This document shows positions 53,702 to 63,123 of a stretch of 64,000 bases of DNA, piece after piece (position 1 is the stretch's first letter; each line of letters starts with the position of its first letter). The position numbers and the translations under genes were made by a program. Origin of the DNA: Bartonella sp. AR 15-3 (GTDB lineage: Bacteria > Pseudomonadota > Alphaproteobacteria > Rhizobiales > Rhizobiaceae); NCBI RefSeq assembly GCF_002022445.1, contig NZ_MUYE01000001.1:1495501-1559500 (forward strand), given 5' to 3'. Below the pieces are notes generated by a model that did not search any database, was not told the origin of the DNA, and worked only from the letters and a program-made list of their open reading frames with translations.

Positions 53702-54868
53702 ATGCTTGTTCTTACAGATCCTGTTCAGCTTTTACAGATACTTATTCGTTGCCCTTCTATTACGCCCCATGAAGCAGGAGCTTTATCCACTTTGGAGCAC
53801 TTTTTAAGAAAAATGGGATTTTGTGTTGAGCGTCCTGTTTTTGTTGATAAAAATACAGAAGATGTTGAAAATCTTTATGCAAAGATAGGCAGTGAAGGTC
53901 CGCATCTTATGTTTGCTGGCCATAGTGATGTAGTACCACCCGGTAAACTAGAAAATTGGACTTATCCTCCTTTTGAGGGAGTAATAAATCAGGGAAAATT
54001 ATATGGGCGAGGCGCTGTTGATATGAAGGGTGGGATCGCTTGTTTTATAGCGGCGCTGGCTCGGTTTCTGGAGAAAAAAACACTCAAGGGAAAGGTAAGC
54101 TTTTTAATAACCGGTGATGAAGAAGGTCCTGCGATAAACGGTACAGTCAAGCTTTTAGAATGGGCAGTACAAAAAGGTGAAAAATGGAATGCAGCCATTG
54201 TGGGTGAGCCAACAAGCGTTAATATTGTTGGTGATGTGATCAAAATTGGACGGCGAGGATCGATTTCTGGTATTATTACGATTAAAGGTTGCCAAGGTCA
54301 TGTTGCTTTCCCTGAGCGAGCAGTGAATCCATTGCCTTTGGCAAATAAGCTTATTCAAGCGTTGACACAAAATGCTTTGGATCAAGGAACAAAGGATTTT
54401 CAAGCAAGTCATTTAGAATTAACAAGCATTGATACAGGAAATTTTTCTGTCAATATTATTCCAGCACAAACAGTTATTCGTTTTAATATACGTTATAATG
54501 ATCTTTGGACAAAAGAAGCACTCGTTGCTGAAATTGAGAAGCGCCTTGCTTCTGTACATTCTAAAAATGATCAACTACCATATTATCAGCTTGAATGGAT
54601 ATATGGTTTAGGGGGTGTCTTCTTGACCAAGAATGATAAATTGGTTGGAATTTTGTCAAATGCTATTAAAAGTGTAACAGGGAATATTCCGGAATGTTCA
54701 ACTTCTGGTGGCACCTCGGATGCGCGTTTTATTAAAGACTATTGTCCGGTGGTTGAATTTGGTTTGCCAGGGCTCACTATGCATATGGTTGATGAATGTG
54801 TGACTCTTGATGCTATAGAAAATCTAACTTCTATTTATGAACGTTTTATCACCGATTTTTTTGCGTAA
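53702..54868 (+). CDS. dapE: Succinyl-diaminopimelate desuccinylase (copy 2, intact)
   Basis: 388 residues, normal length. DapE hydrolyses N-succinyl-LL-diaminopimelate to LL-diaminopimelate and succinate, supplying lysine and peptidoglycan meso-DAP. M20-family di-zinc ligands are visible in '[12 protein letters not shown]' (His), '[14 protein letters not shown]' (bridging Asp), '[13 protein letters not shown]' (catalytic Glu and Glu ligand) and the terminal '[12 protein letters not shown]' (His). '[20 protein letters not shown]' is a family signature. A GGA lies upstream of the ATG at a slightly long spacing. The four-C run near 53766-53769 keeps the frame open here, unlike copy 1. Confidence 0.96.
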   Translation: MLVLTDPVQLLQILIRCPSITPHEAGALSTLEHFLRKMGFCVERPVFVDKNTEDVENLYAKIGSEGPHLMFAGHSDVVPPGKLENWTYPPFEGVINQGKLYGRGAVDMKGGIACFIAALARFLEKKTLKGKVSFLITGDEEGPAINGTVKLLEWAVQKGEKWNAAIVGEPTSVNIVGDVIKIGRRGSISGIITIKGCQGHVAFPERAVNPLPLANKLIQALTQNALDQGTKDFQASHLELTSIDTGNFSVNIIPAQTVIRFNIRYNDLWTKEALVAEIEKRLASVHSKNDQLPYYQLEWIYGLGGVFLTKNDKLVGILSNAIKSVTGNIPECSTSGGTSDARFIKDYCPVVEFGLPGLTMHMVDECVTLDAIENLTSIYERFITDFFA

Positions 54869-54919
54869 ATGAAGTAATAATTATTTTAGTGACATAGATA
54901 GGATGAGGCTTCAGAGATT

Positions 54920-56119
54920 TTAGTTTGCTAATTGATAAATAATGTGATCAAGAAAAATGCGTCCTTTTATTGTGGCTTTTAAATGTTTATTGTCCGTTAT
55001 TTCCACTAATCCTTGTTGTTGTAAATGGATCAGTTTTTTTGACGATAAACTTTGGCGATTTAAAGTTTCATAGCGTATTAGATCAAGTCCTTCTGTAAGA
55101 CGCAAGCCCATGAGCAGCATTTCGTTAGCTTGTTGTTCTCGAGACAAGTGTTCTGTATTAATACAACCATGCCCTGTAGTTTCTACTAATTCAAGCCAAT
55201 TTTCGGGATGTTTTTCATTTATGGTAACATAACGGTTATGATTTTCAGTTTTGGATGGTAATTTTTCTGAGAAAAGAGAAGAATTTTTCAGTGACTGCTT
55301 GATAAAGCGCCCATGCGCACCTGGACCAAAACCTGCATATTCATGGTACCGCCAATAAAGGAGATTATGGCATGACTCAGCACCAGGAATCGCATGATTT
55401 GATATTTCATAGGCTGGCAGACCATGCATAGTGGTTATTTCTTGGGTAAGGGTATAAAGATTTGCTGCTTGCTCTGATGCTGGTAGGATTAGTTTTCCTG
55501 CTGCATGAAGCTTTTTAAACGTTGTTCCGTCTTCTATGGTGAGTTGGTATAAAGAGAGATGATCTGTAGCCAAATTAATGGCTTGCAAAAGTTCAGATTT
55601 CCATTGTTTAAGTGTTTGTTTGGGGCGCGCATAAATTAAGTCAAAAGATAAACGTGGGAAAATTTTACGTGCTAAATTAATAGCATGAAGGGCTTGCTTA
55701 GCGTTATGGAGACGACCAAGTTGTTGTAATGCTTTATCATTGAGTGCTTGTACACCTAGAGATAAACGGTTAACACCTGCTAAGTGATAACCACGGAAGC
55801 GATTTGCTTCTACACTAGAAGGATTAGCTTCAAGTGTAATTTCAACTTTGTCATCGATTGTCCAGTTTTTTGCGACAGCTTGTAATAAACGATCAACAGT
55901 TTGAGGTGTCATAAGGGAAGGTGTTCCACCGCCGATAAAAATGCTTGTAATACGACGAGGGCCTATTTCATGAGCTTGTGTTGTTATTTCACGTTCAAAA
56001 GCGTTTGCAAAACGCGATTGATCTACTCCATTTATACGAACATACGAATTAAAGTCACAATAAGGACATTTGCTCATACAAAACGGCCAATGAATGTAAA
56101 TACCAAAGGGCTTCATCAT
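54920..56119 (-). CDS. hemW: HemW, radical-SAM heme chaperone (coproporphyrinogen oxidase-like), complete copy
   Basis: 399 residues. HemW is related to HemN but lacks its oxidase activity; it binds heme and is thought to deliver it to respiratory enzymes. The radical-SAM motif CxxxCxxC is in '[18 protein letters not shown]' (Cys 14, 18, 21). '[10 protein letters not shown]', '[20 protein letters not shown]', '[20 protein letters not shown]' and '[11 protein letters not shown]' are also typical. It overlaps rdgB by four bases (ATGA), so both are co-translated. Left of about 55321 the sequence is part of the repeat. Confidence 0.94.
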   Translation of the reverse strand: MMKPFGIYIHWPFCMSKCPYCDFNSYVRINGVDQSRFANAFEREITTQAHEIGPRRITSIFIGGGTPSLMTPQTVDRLLQAVAKNWTIDDKVEITLEANPSSVEANRFRGYHLAGVNRLSLGVQALNDKALQQLGRLHNAKQALHAINLARKIFPRLSFDLIYARPKQTLKQWKSELLQAINLATDHLSLYQLTIEDGTTFKKLHAAGKLILPASEQAANLYTLTQEITTMHGLPAYEISNHAIPGAESCHNLLYWRYHEYAGFGPGAHGRFIKQSLKNSSLFSEKLPSKTENHNRYVTINEKHPENWLELVETTGHGCINTEHLSREQQANEMLLMGLRLTEGLDLIRYETLNRQSLSSKKLIHLQQQGLVEITDNKHLKATIKGRIFLDHIIYQLAN

Positions 56120-56763
56120 GAGAGAACTAAAAAATTTTCCGCAAAGAGTTTAAAGGCGCGTGCGCGGTGCGAAAGAGGTGTTTGACCATTAAGTTTCCAG
56201 TTATGTTTTTGTTCTGTTGACATTTCACCAAAGGTGTTTTCGTATCCATCAGGTACAAAAATAGGATCAAAACCAAAACCTTTGTTTCCTCGTGGTGGCC
56301 AAATGAATGTACCTTCAACACTGCCGCAAAAATAATCTGCATGTCCATCGGGATATGCAAGGCAAATAACGGATATAAATCGGCCTTTACGTTGATTTTT
56401 TTTAAGAGAGCCAACTTTTTGTAATTCATTTTCTACTGTTTGCATAGCTTTTAGAAAATCACGTGTACCATCGGGTTGGAGAGCCCAATCAGCTGTATAA
56501 ACACCTGGTGCACCATTTAGGGCGTCTATTTCTATGCCAGAATCATCAGATAAAGCAGGGAAGCTTGTGGCTTTTGCAGCTGCAAAAGCTTTGATATAAG
56601 CATTTTCTTCGAATGTTCTTCCTATTTCTTTTGGTTCGGGCAAGCCAAGTTCTTTTACTGATTGTGTTGTTATATCAAAAGGAGCAATCAATGTGGTAAT
56701 TTCATTCAATTTACCGGCGTTATGCGTAGCAATAATAAGTTTTTTGATTGCTATACTTCTCAT
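56116..56763 (-). CDS. rdgB: RdgB/HAM1-family non-canonical purine NTP pyrophosphatase
   Basis: 215 residues. It hydrolyses dITP, ITP and XTP to the monophosphates, cleaning the nucleotide pool. Motifs: '[13 protein letters not shown]' (about 10-22), '[19 protein letters not shown]' (about 70), '[20 protein letters not shown]' (about 155) and '[11 protein letters not shown]'. Directly coupled to hemW. In other Rhizobiales rph (RNase PH) usually sits between hrcA and rdgB; it is absent here. Confidence 0.95.
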   Translation of the reverse strand: MRSIAIKKLIIATHNAGKLNEITTLIAPFDITTQSVKELGLPEPKEIGRTFEENAYIKAFAAAKATSFPALSDDSGIEIDALNGAPGVYTADWALQPDGTRDFLKAMQTVENELQKVGSLKKNQRKGRFISVICLAYPDGHADYFCGSVEGTFIWPPRGNKGFGFDPIFVPDGYENTFGEMSTEQKHNWKLNGQTPLSHRARAFKLFAENFLVLS

Positions 56764-57282
56764 ATATATGTTTCCTAAAATGAAGCAATATTCTCGGTTT
56801 GACTAAGGGTTTATTTGTATAAAATAAAAATTGGTAACAATGATTTTGGCAATTCCAATACAACAAAAAATGTGACATTATTAAAATTTTTTTGGTAGTT
56901 GCTTAAATTTTTTATATACAGTGTATTGATTCATTAAGTAGCAAAATTTGGTATCAATTTTAATTTGTGAATTTTTATAGCATGAATTAATATTTTATAT
57001 ATTGTAAGGAATAGACTTCAAATGATTTTTAAAAATTTATTGCAGAATACAATTGATTGTATTTGTAATCAGTTTAGACAATTGTAAAATAATTATTTTT
57101 AGTTTTATGAGACATAATTCTACATTTTTTATATTTATCCTAAGGCGATTATTCGTATTTTATAATGGTATTATTGTAATAGATATGCGATATATCTTTT
57201 ATGCTGTATTTAGATTATTTGACCATCTTTTTGAAGAACTTATATAATAAAGAAGTATTTTTAAAATAGTGAAACGATCGTT
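56764..57282. other. Intergenic region between rdgB and hrcA
   Basis: About 520 very AT-rich bases between divergent genes. A 64-codon open frame at 57053-57247 (+) is Phe/Ile-rich with no recognisable domain, and I do not call it. No trace of rph that I can recognise. Promoters for both genes are expected here. Confidence 0.5.
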
Positions 57283-58353
57283 ATGAAGCAAATACCTCTT
57301 GATGACTCCTTAAAAATTCTTGATAAGCGTTCACGTGATATTTTTTGTCATATTGTTGAAGCTTATCTTAATGATGGTGAACCGGTGGGTTCACGTAATC
57401 TTTCGCGTCTTTTACAACAAACGTTATCCCCTGCAACAATTCGCAATGTGATGAGTGATCTTGAGCATCTTGGTTTAATTTATGCGCCCCATGTATCTGC
57501 AGGGAGAATGCCAACACAATCAGGTTTGCGATTTTTTGTTGATGCATTTATGGAAGTAGGCGATTTACCAACCGAGGAACGTGAAAATATTGAAAACCAA
57601 GTTAAAGAAGCTGGTAATGCACAATCGGTTGAACATTTTTTAATTCAAGCGAGCCAAATTCTTTCAGGTCTTTCACGAGGAGCAGGATTAGTTCTCGCAA
57701 CGAAACAGGAAGGTACACTGAAGCATATTGAATTCGTACGTCTTGATGGAGAGCATGCTCTTGCAGTTTTAGTCACACAAAAAGGTGATGTTGAGAATCG
57801 TATTATTAAGTTACCGGAAGGTGTGACACATGCACAATTGACAGAAGCAACAAATTTTCTCAATGTTCATATACAGGGACGTACACTTAATGAAGCAAAA
57901 ATAGAAGTTGCACGTTTATGTTCAGAAACACGAGCTGCTCTTCATCAATTGTCTCAACATCTTGTTGAAACTGGTTTAGCTCTCTGGGGAGGAGAAGATT
58001 CAGATCATAAAATACATCTTATTGTTCGGGGGCGAAGCAACTTACTTGGAGATGTGAAGGTAGGAGAAGATTTAGAACGGTTGAGATATTTGTTTGATGA
58101 CCTTGAAACACGCGAAAGCATGGCACAATTGCTTGACTTAGCAGATGAAGGATCAGGGGTGCGTATTTTTATTGGTTCAGAGAATAAATTATTTTCACTT
58201 TCTGGCTCTTCTTTAGTAGTAGCTCCTTATTGTGATACACAAAAAAGAGTCATTGGTGCTGTAGGTGTTATTGGGCCAACACGTCTTAATTATGCAAGGA
58301 TTGTACCTATGGTTGATTATACGGCTCAACTTGTATCACAATTGTTACGTTAG
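57283..58353 (+). CDS. hrcA: HrcA heat-inducible transcription repressor
   Basis: 356 residues. HrcA binds CIRCE elements upstream of groESL and related genes and represses them; its folding depends on GroEL. The N-terminal winged helix is clear ('ILDKRSRDIFCHIVEAYLND', 'GEPVGSRNLSRLL', 'LSPATIRNVMSDLEHLGLIY', 'PHVSAGRMPTQSGLRFFVDA'). The GAF-like and dimerisation regions follow ('GAGLVLA', 'VIGPTRLNYARIVPMVDYTA'). It precedes grpE by 120 bases in the usual alphaproteobacterial order. No strong ribosome binding site is seen before the ATG and no clear CIRCE in the spacer. Confidence 0.95.
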   Translation: MKQIPLDDSLKILDKRSRDIFCHIVEAYLNDGEPVGSRNLSRLLQQTLSPATIRNVMSDLEHLGLIYAPHVSAGRMPTQSGLRFFVDAFMEVGDLPTEERENIENQVKEAGNAQSVEHFLIQASQILSGLSRGAGLVLATKQEGTLKHIEFVRLDGEHALAVLVTQKGDVENRIIKLPEGVTHAQLTEATNFLNVHIQGRTLNEAKIEVARLCSETRAALHQLSQHLVETGLALWGGEDSDHKIHLIVRGRSNLLGDVKVGEDLERLRYLFDDLETRESMAQLLDLADEGSGVRIFIGSENKLFSLSGSSLVVAPYCDTQKRVIGAVGVIGPTRLNYARIVPMVDYTAQLVSQLLR

Positions 58354-58473
58354 CATGGTTGAATGTTGTATTAGGAGTGATCATTGTGCTAACGAATAAG
58401 TAAAGAGCTCTTGATTTTTGTTTGAAAAATTTCGATATCAAGAGTATAAATTTTATGAAGGAATAGAGTTTTT

Positions 58474-59133
58474 ATGTCTGATGAAAAAAACAAATTTGTT
58501 GATGCTTCATTTGAAAATTGCGATTTGAAGAATTCAGTTGATCGTGAGGTACTTAAACAAGCTTCGGATGAGTTTTTAAACATGCACGAAGAAGATTGCC
58601 CAAATGCTGAGGCAGAAGAAATTAAGCCTACTGATCCTTTAGTTATTTTGCAGGATGAAAATAAGGAGCTAAGAGATCAAATTTTACGTCTCGCAGCAGA
58701 TATGGAAAATCTTCGACGTCGAACAGCACGTGATATAGCTGATGCCAAAACATATTCAATTGCCAATTTTGCTCGTGATATGTTATCTGTTTCTGATGAT
58801 TTGCAACGTGCATTGGAAGCAATTCCAAAAGATGCAGGTGAGAATGATCCTGGTTTGAAAACATTAATAGAAGGTGTTGAAATGACCGAGCGTGCAATGA
58901 TGACAGCTTTAGAGCGTCACGGGGTAAAAAAAATTGATCCAGAAGGACAAAAATTTGATCCTCATTTTCATCAAGCAATGTTTGAAATCCCCAATGCTGA
59001 TGTGCCAGAAAATACTGTTCAGCAAGTTGTTCAAGCAGGTTATATTATTGGTGAACGTGTTTTACGTCCGGCGATAGTTGGTGTAACTAAGGGAAAAGTA
59101 AAAGAAGTTTCTGTTGAATCTGAAACGGTGTAA
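58474..59133 (+). CDS. grpE: GrpE nucleotide-exchange factor for DnaK
   Basis: 219 residues. GrpE releases ADP from DnaK. An acidic, disordered N-terminus (about 1-55) leads into a long coiled coil ('[20 protein letters not shown]', '[20 protein letters not shown]'), then the beta-wing domain with '[20 protein letters not shown]' and the signature '[19 protein letters not shown]'. An AAGGA ribosome binding site lies 11 bases before the ATG. It follows hrcA on the same strand, although a separate promoter in the 120-base gap is possible. Confidence 0.95.
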   Translation: MSDEKNKFVDASFENCDLKNSVDREVLKQASDEFLNMHEEDCPNAEAEEIKPTDPLVILQDENKELRDQILRLAADMENLRRRTARDIADAKTYSIANFARDMLSVSDDLQRALEAIPKDAGENDPGLKTLIEGVEMTERAMMTALERHGVKKIDPEGQKFDPHFHQAMFEIPNADVPENTVQQVVQAGYIIGERVLRPAIVGVTKGKVKEVSVESETV

Positions 59134-59525
59134 ATGTATTGAAAAAATTTTTTATCATGAAGCGCTAATTTTTAATCTACATTCGTATAAAGTATTGCAT
59201 TGAATAGTTTTAAAACTATTTTGCTTTTTAAGATAAAAAACAACTCAATTGTTTTAGTATGGTTTTTTATGAAAAAATTATGCTTGAAATTAAGGATATA
59301 AAAACAATAAAATTATTTGAGAAAATTTTTAGGTATCTAGTTAATTGGGACCTACAATTATTAATTGTACTATGGAGAATTTAAACTATTTCAATTTTTT
59401 TGATTTCCAGTTTAGAAGTGATTTTGCATTTTATTTGATTTTGTAAGAATTATAATTAATTATTCACATTTTGTACCTAGATGATTATAGAAAGTGATTA
59501 TTTTCTTTTTCATTTAGAAGGGGAG
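59134..59525. other. AT-rich spacer between convergent grpE and batS
   Basis: About 390 bases without a gene. A weak all-AT-rich hairpin (AAAACAA / TTGTTTT, 59237-59255) is present but too weak to be called a terminator with confidence. Confidence 0.45.
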
Positions 59526-61298
59526 TTATTTGGCAAGTGGAAGAGTGATAATAAATCGAGCACCAATTTTTTCTTTTTTAGATGTGGGATCAACAATATT
59601 TTCAGCCATGAGAGTTCCATTATGAGCTTCAATGATTTGCCGACTAATTGCAAGGCCAAGTCCTGAGTGTTGTCCAAAAGCATTTTTGCTTGATCGATCA
59701 GTATAGAAACGTTCAAAAATGCGTTCAATATTCTCTGAACGAATACCAGGGCCATTGTCTTCGACAGTTAAAATGAGAGTTGAAGTGTTATTTTTCATCG
59801 TAATACAAATTTTACCATTTTTACGAGGAACAAAAGAACGTGCATTTTCAATGAGATTGGAAACTACCTGACCTAAACGTAATTCATGTCCTACAATTAA
59901 ATAAGGTTTACCATTAGTCCGTGGGATAATATTAAAATTAATATCAATATCTTGTTTGTTGCAATGGACTTCACGAATAGCTTGAATAAGGCTTTTTAAC
60001 AATGAACTCATATCAACTATTTTAGCAGTTTCGCGAACAAGTTCTGCATCTAACCGCGATGCATCAGAAATATCGGTAATTAAACGATCAAGACGATGCA
60101 CATCATGTTGGATAATTTCAAGTAATTGTGTCTGTTGTGCTTGATTTTTAGCTAGTGGTAATGTCTCAACAGCACTTCGCAGCGAGGTGAGAGGGTTCTT
60201 TAATTCATGACTTACGTCGGCTGCAAAACGTTCAATAGCTTCAATACGTGTATAAAGAGCGTTGGTCATATCACGAATAGAGGTAGAAAGATGACCAATT
60301 TCATCTTCGCGTTTTGAAAAATCAGGAATTTTTATTCGCTTACTGCGACCATGACGCACACGATTAGCGGAGGAAGATAATTTACTTAGTGGATGCGCAA
60401 TAGTATGAGCTAAAAATAGAGAAAGGACTAAAAAAACGCTTCCAACAACGGCAAAGATTTTTAAAATTCCTAATCTTTCACTTTCTACAATATCATCAAT
60501 GTCTGAACCAGTAGTTGAAAGCAAAAGAGCACCAACTACTGCACGATAACGTTGAACAGGTACAGCAACCGAAACAATTAATTGACCTTGTCTGTTACGT
60601 CGTTTAGCAGTGGCAGAAGAGCCATTTAATGCTAGGTAAACTTCAGGGTGAAGGGCTTCATTATCTTTTGCTTGTCTTCTATCGACAGCAATACCGTTGC
60701 TGTATAGTGTATTGAAAAACAAAGATTTTAAATACTCCCACAAATTTTGTTTTGTTTGGATAGGAGGTAAATCATAGGTAAAAACTTCACCACTCGAATA
60801 AATAACACGTGAATCAAGAAGCAAAGTTGCGTCACGATCATATATCCGTGCTCTTGTCGTTTTTGGTGCAATAAGACGTCGTAAAAGTGGAGCAATTTGT
60901 TCGGAATTAATGGGAAAATCCCAAGTATCAGTTGATTGAAGCATTGGTGTAGTACTTTCCCCAGCGTGTAATTCCAAAAGTTTTTGAGGGTTAATTAAAA
61001 TAGAATTTGTTTCTATTGTCGCAGAGGCAGCAATGGCACCAGCAATAATTTTTCCTTGGGTGCGCAAACTTTCAATTTTTATTTCAATCAAACCATTGCG
61101 GAATTGATTAAGATATAAAATACTTGTAATTAAAATACCAAGAGCAGCAAGATTTAAGATAACAATACGGCGTGTGAGACTAGAAAAGAATAATTGTCTC
61201 AAAAGCCGCTGTATCTGAAAATACAAATGAAAAAACATAGAAAGTTGTATCGGAGAAGTATTATTTAATGATTTATTTAGTAGAGTATTTTTTCTCAT
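59526..61298 (-). CDS. batS: BatS (ChvG/BvrS-type) sensor histidine kinase
   Basis: 590 residues. Membrane segment 1 ('IVILNLAALGILITSILYLN', about 45-65), a periplasmic sensor domain of roughly 200 residues, membrane segment 2 ('IFAVVGSVFLVLSLFLAHTI'), HAMP, H-box 'RFAADVSHELKNPLTSLRSA' with phospho-acceptor His near residue 363, N-box 'QVVSNLIENARSFV' and G-boxes 'VEDNGPGIRSENIERIFERF', 'HSGLGLAISRQIIEAHNG'. The family (ChvG in Agrobacterium, BvrS in Brucella) senses acid or host cues; Bartonella BatR/BatS responds to physiological pH and activates the VirB/D4 type IV secretion system genes. It lies 39 bases after batR, as a two-gene operon. The hprK gene often found downstream in Rhizobiales is not here. 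Confidence 0.93.
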   Translation of the reverse strand: MRKNTLLNKSLNNTSPIQLSMFFHLYFQIQRLLRQLFFSSLTRRIVILNLAALGILITSILYLNQFRNGLIEIKIESLRTQGKIIAGAIAASATIETNSILINPQKLLELHAGESTTPMLQSTDTWDFPINSEQIAPLLRRLIAPKTTRARIYDRDATLLLDSRVIYSSGEVFTYDLPPIQTKQNLWEYLKSLFFNTLYSNGIAVDRRQAKDNEALHPEVYLALNGSSATAKRRNRQGQLIVSVAVPVQRYRAVVGALLLSTTGSDIDDIVESERLGILKIFAVVGSVFLVLSLFLAHTIAHPLSKLSSSANRVRHGRSKRIKIPDFSKREDEIGHLSTSIRDMTNALYTRIEAIERFAADVSHELKNPLTSLRSAVETLPLAKNQAQQTQLLEIIQHDVHRLDRLITDISDASRLDAELVRETAKIVDMSSLLKSLIQAIREVHCNKQDIDINFNIIPRTNGKPYLIVGHELRLGQVVSNLIENARSFVPRKNGKICITMKNNTSTLILTVEDNGPGIRSENIERIFERFYTDRSSKNAFGQHSGLGLAISRQIIEAHNGTLMAENIVDPTSKKEKIGARFIITLPLAK

Positions 61299-61337
61299 CG
61301 AGTTTTTGGTTGTTTAACCTGTTGCGGCAAAGCGATT

Positions 61338-62060
61338 TCATACTTCATGAAAACGATAACCTACACCATAAAGCGTTTCAATCATTGCAAAATCATTATC
61401 TACTTGTTTAAATTTTTTACGCAAACGCTTAATGTGACTATCAATAGTACGATCATCTACATAAATTTGATCGTTATAGACAGCATCCATTAAAGCATCA
61501 CGACTTTTAACAACTCCTGGTCGCTGCGCTAAAGTTTGCAGAATCAAAAACTCTGTAACTGTTAATATAACAGGTTTGTTTTTCCATGTACAGATATGGC
61601 GCTCTTGATCCATAATAAGATCACCACGTTTGAGAGAAGAAGTTGATGTTGTTCCTATTGGAAGTGGCTGGTTGCGGGCATGGGAACGACGTAAAACAGC
61701 TTTTACTCGCTCAATAAGAAGACGTTGAGAAAAAGGTTTTGTGATAAAATCATCAGCTCCCATTTTGAGACCAAACAGTTCATCAATTTCATCGTCTTTA
61801 GAGGTTAGAAAAATAACTGGAATGTCAGATTTTTGACGTAAACGACGCAAAAGCTCCATACCATCCATTCGTGGCATTTTAATATCAAAAATAGCTAAGT
61901 GTGGAGGGTGAATTGTTAAATTTTTAAGTGCAGCTGATCCATCTGTATAACTTTCAACCCGATACCCTTCTGTTTCAAGGGCAAAAGATAAAGATGTTAA
62001 AATATTACAATCATCGTCAACCAGTACAATCGTTTGGGTGACGGTTGGAGTATCCTTCAT
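61338..62060 (-). CDS. batR: BatR (ChvI/BvrR-type) response regulator
   Basis: 240 residues, OmpR family. Receiver domain: acidic pocket '[10 protein letters not shown]' (Asp 15-17), phospho-acceptor Asp 59 in '[12 protein letters not shown]', Thr in 'IFLTSKDD', Lys 108 in 'FITKPFSQ'. The C-terminal winged helix ends in '[16 protein letters not shown]' and '[11 protein letters not shown]'. It is the first gene of the batRS operon and binds DNA as a phosphorylated dimer to control virulence genes. The name rests on the Bartonella-like context; chvI is the general name. Confidence 0.93.
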   Translation of the reverse strand: MKDTPTVTQTIVLVDDDCNILTSLSFALETEGYRVESYTDGSAALKNLTIHPPHLAIFDIKMPRMDGMELLRRLRQKSDIPVIFLTSKDDEIDELFGLKMGADDFITKPFSQRLLIERVKAVLRRSHARNQPLPIGTTSTSSLKRGDLIMDQERHICTWKNKPVILTVTEFLILQTLAQRPGVVKSRDALMDAVYNDQIYVDDRTIDSHIKRLRKKFKQVDNDFAMIETLYGVGYRFHEV

Positions 62061-62589
62061 GGTTTCTTAAACCTCTCTCGCTGTAGAAGCAAACCCTTCA
62101 TAATATATATAGGAGTTCACGTTTTATTTGCAAAACAAATATGGAACAAATTGTAGCAAAGACAAGAACCTTTTGTTTTTGTAGTAAAGATTATTTTCTT
62201 TACAATTTTGTAACGCTTGTTTACGTATTAAGATCCCTTTTCTCGATATAAAATTTTATTAGGATGTTTTTTATCAAATTTTACTCTGTTTGTGCCTAAA
62301 AAAAGCAGATAAAGTTTATTCAATTTTGTAAAAATAATAGTTTATAATAAGGTCAAAAAAAGAAACGTTTTTGAAAGCACATTTGATAAGTTTCAGCTTG
62401 AGATAGAAAAAGTAGTATTCAGATTAAAAGATAGATGATCGTTGATTATTTGTAGAGTGTTATTTTTATTTACGGTGATAAATGAAAGATAATAATAAGA
62501 ATTCTTTTACAAAAGTGTATCCTTATAAAAAAGTCAAATATTGGAAATTTTAACGCTTTTTATTGATAGAATTAAGATTACGAAAAAAC
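62061..62589. other. Spacer upstream of batR
   Basis: About 530 AT-rich bases with no supportable gene. Contains the batRS promoter region at its left end; no operator was recognised. Confidence 0.5.
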
Positions 62590-63123
62590 TTATTTAGAAG
62601 GAAATTTTGCTCCTATTGTTTTGACCAAAAAGTCAACTTCGATTATTCCTGCTTTCTCAAAAATTAATTTTGCATTAATTTTTTCATTTTGTTGAAATGG
62701 TTGTGAAAGTCCTATAAACATAATGTGATTACCACCAGGTTTAAGGGTGATTTCACCATTCCCTGGAATTTCAATGCCATTTGGTATCTTTTTCATTTCC
62801 ATGATATTATTAGTTACTGACATAGAATGAATTTCTGTTTCTTTTGCTTCATTTGTTGAAATAGCAATCAATCGGTCAGGAGTATCGCTGTGATTGATAA
62901 TGTAAAGATAACCACTACCCACTTTTGTATTTTTAGGTTTTGTACGTGCCCAAGGATCAATGATTTCTAAATCACCGAGTTTGTATTGGTGGGCATTTAT
63001 AGTTGAGGGTAAAGCTATAAAAATAAAAACACATAAAAGAGTGATAATATTGTTTTTAATTGAGTATTTTACAGCGGTCTTATATACAAAGAAATCTTTT
63101 ATTTTTTTGGTAATAAGCGTCAT
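62590..63123 (-). CDS. PCu(A)C-family periplasmic copper chaperone
   Basis: 177 residues. Hydrophobic signal 'NNIITLLCVFIFIALPSTIN' with cleavage expected after residue 44. The mature domain matches the PCu(A)C (DUF461) family: 'LEIIDPWARTKPKNTKVGSG', 'YLYIINHSDTPDRLIAIST', Cu(I)-ligand candidates in 'TEIHSMSVTNNIMEMKKIP' and 'LKPGGNHIMFIGLSQPF' (His and Met spaced as in the HxM-Xn-M-Xn-HxM pattern). These proteins carry Cu(I) to the CuA site of cytochrome c oxidase. No Sco or cytochrome oxidase gene is adjacent. The N-terminal extension before the signal is long, so the start is uncertain; an internal start cannot be excluded. Confidence 0.88.
   Translation of the reverse strand: MTLITKKIKDFFVYKTAVKYSIKNNIITLLCVFIFIALPSTINAHQYKLGDLEIIDPWARTKPKNTKVGSGYLYIINHSDTPDRLIAISTNEAKETEIHSMSVTNNIMEMKKIPNGIEIPGNGEITLKPGGNHIMFIGLSQPFQQNEKINAKLIFEKAGIIEVDFLVKTIGAKFPSK

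Larger units (their letters stand above)
41482..55321. repeat. Direct tandem repeat, unit 2 (about 13.84 kb)
   Basis: Second copy, starting within comM at 41482 and returning to unique sequence inside hemW at about 55321 (after 'catgcgcacc'). Its first ~1.1 kb (41482-42605) is 19 bases shorter than the equivalent 27625-28767, from many scattered single-base deletions. From tamA on it keeps register with unit 1 for about 9.7 kb. In its last ~3 kb it is the intact version, whereas unit 1 carries the frameshifts. Confidence 0.97.

Noticed and set aside
27625..55321. Adaptive gene amplification of the tamAB-ABC exporter-infC region as a new biological system
   Set aside because: Differences cluster only at the junction and are mostly homopolymer indels, which fits an assembly overlap better than selection for gene dosage.
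57053..57247. 64-codon open frame upstream of hrcA
   Set aside because: Phe/Ile-rich with no domain or ribosome binding site; looks like chance in AT-rich sequence.
58371..58392. Possible CIRCE element between hrcA and grpE (ttaggagtg...gtgctaa)
   Set aside because: Only the outer four bases form an inverted repeat; the conserved GCACTC/GAGTGC arms and 9-base spacer are missing.
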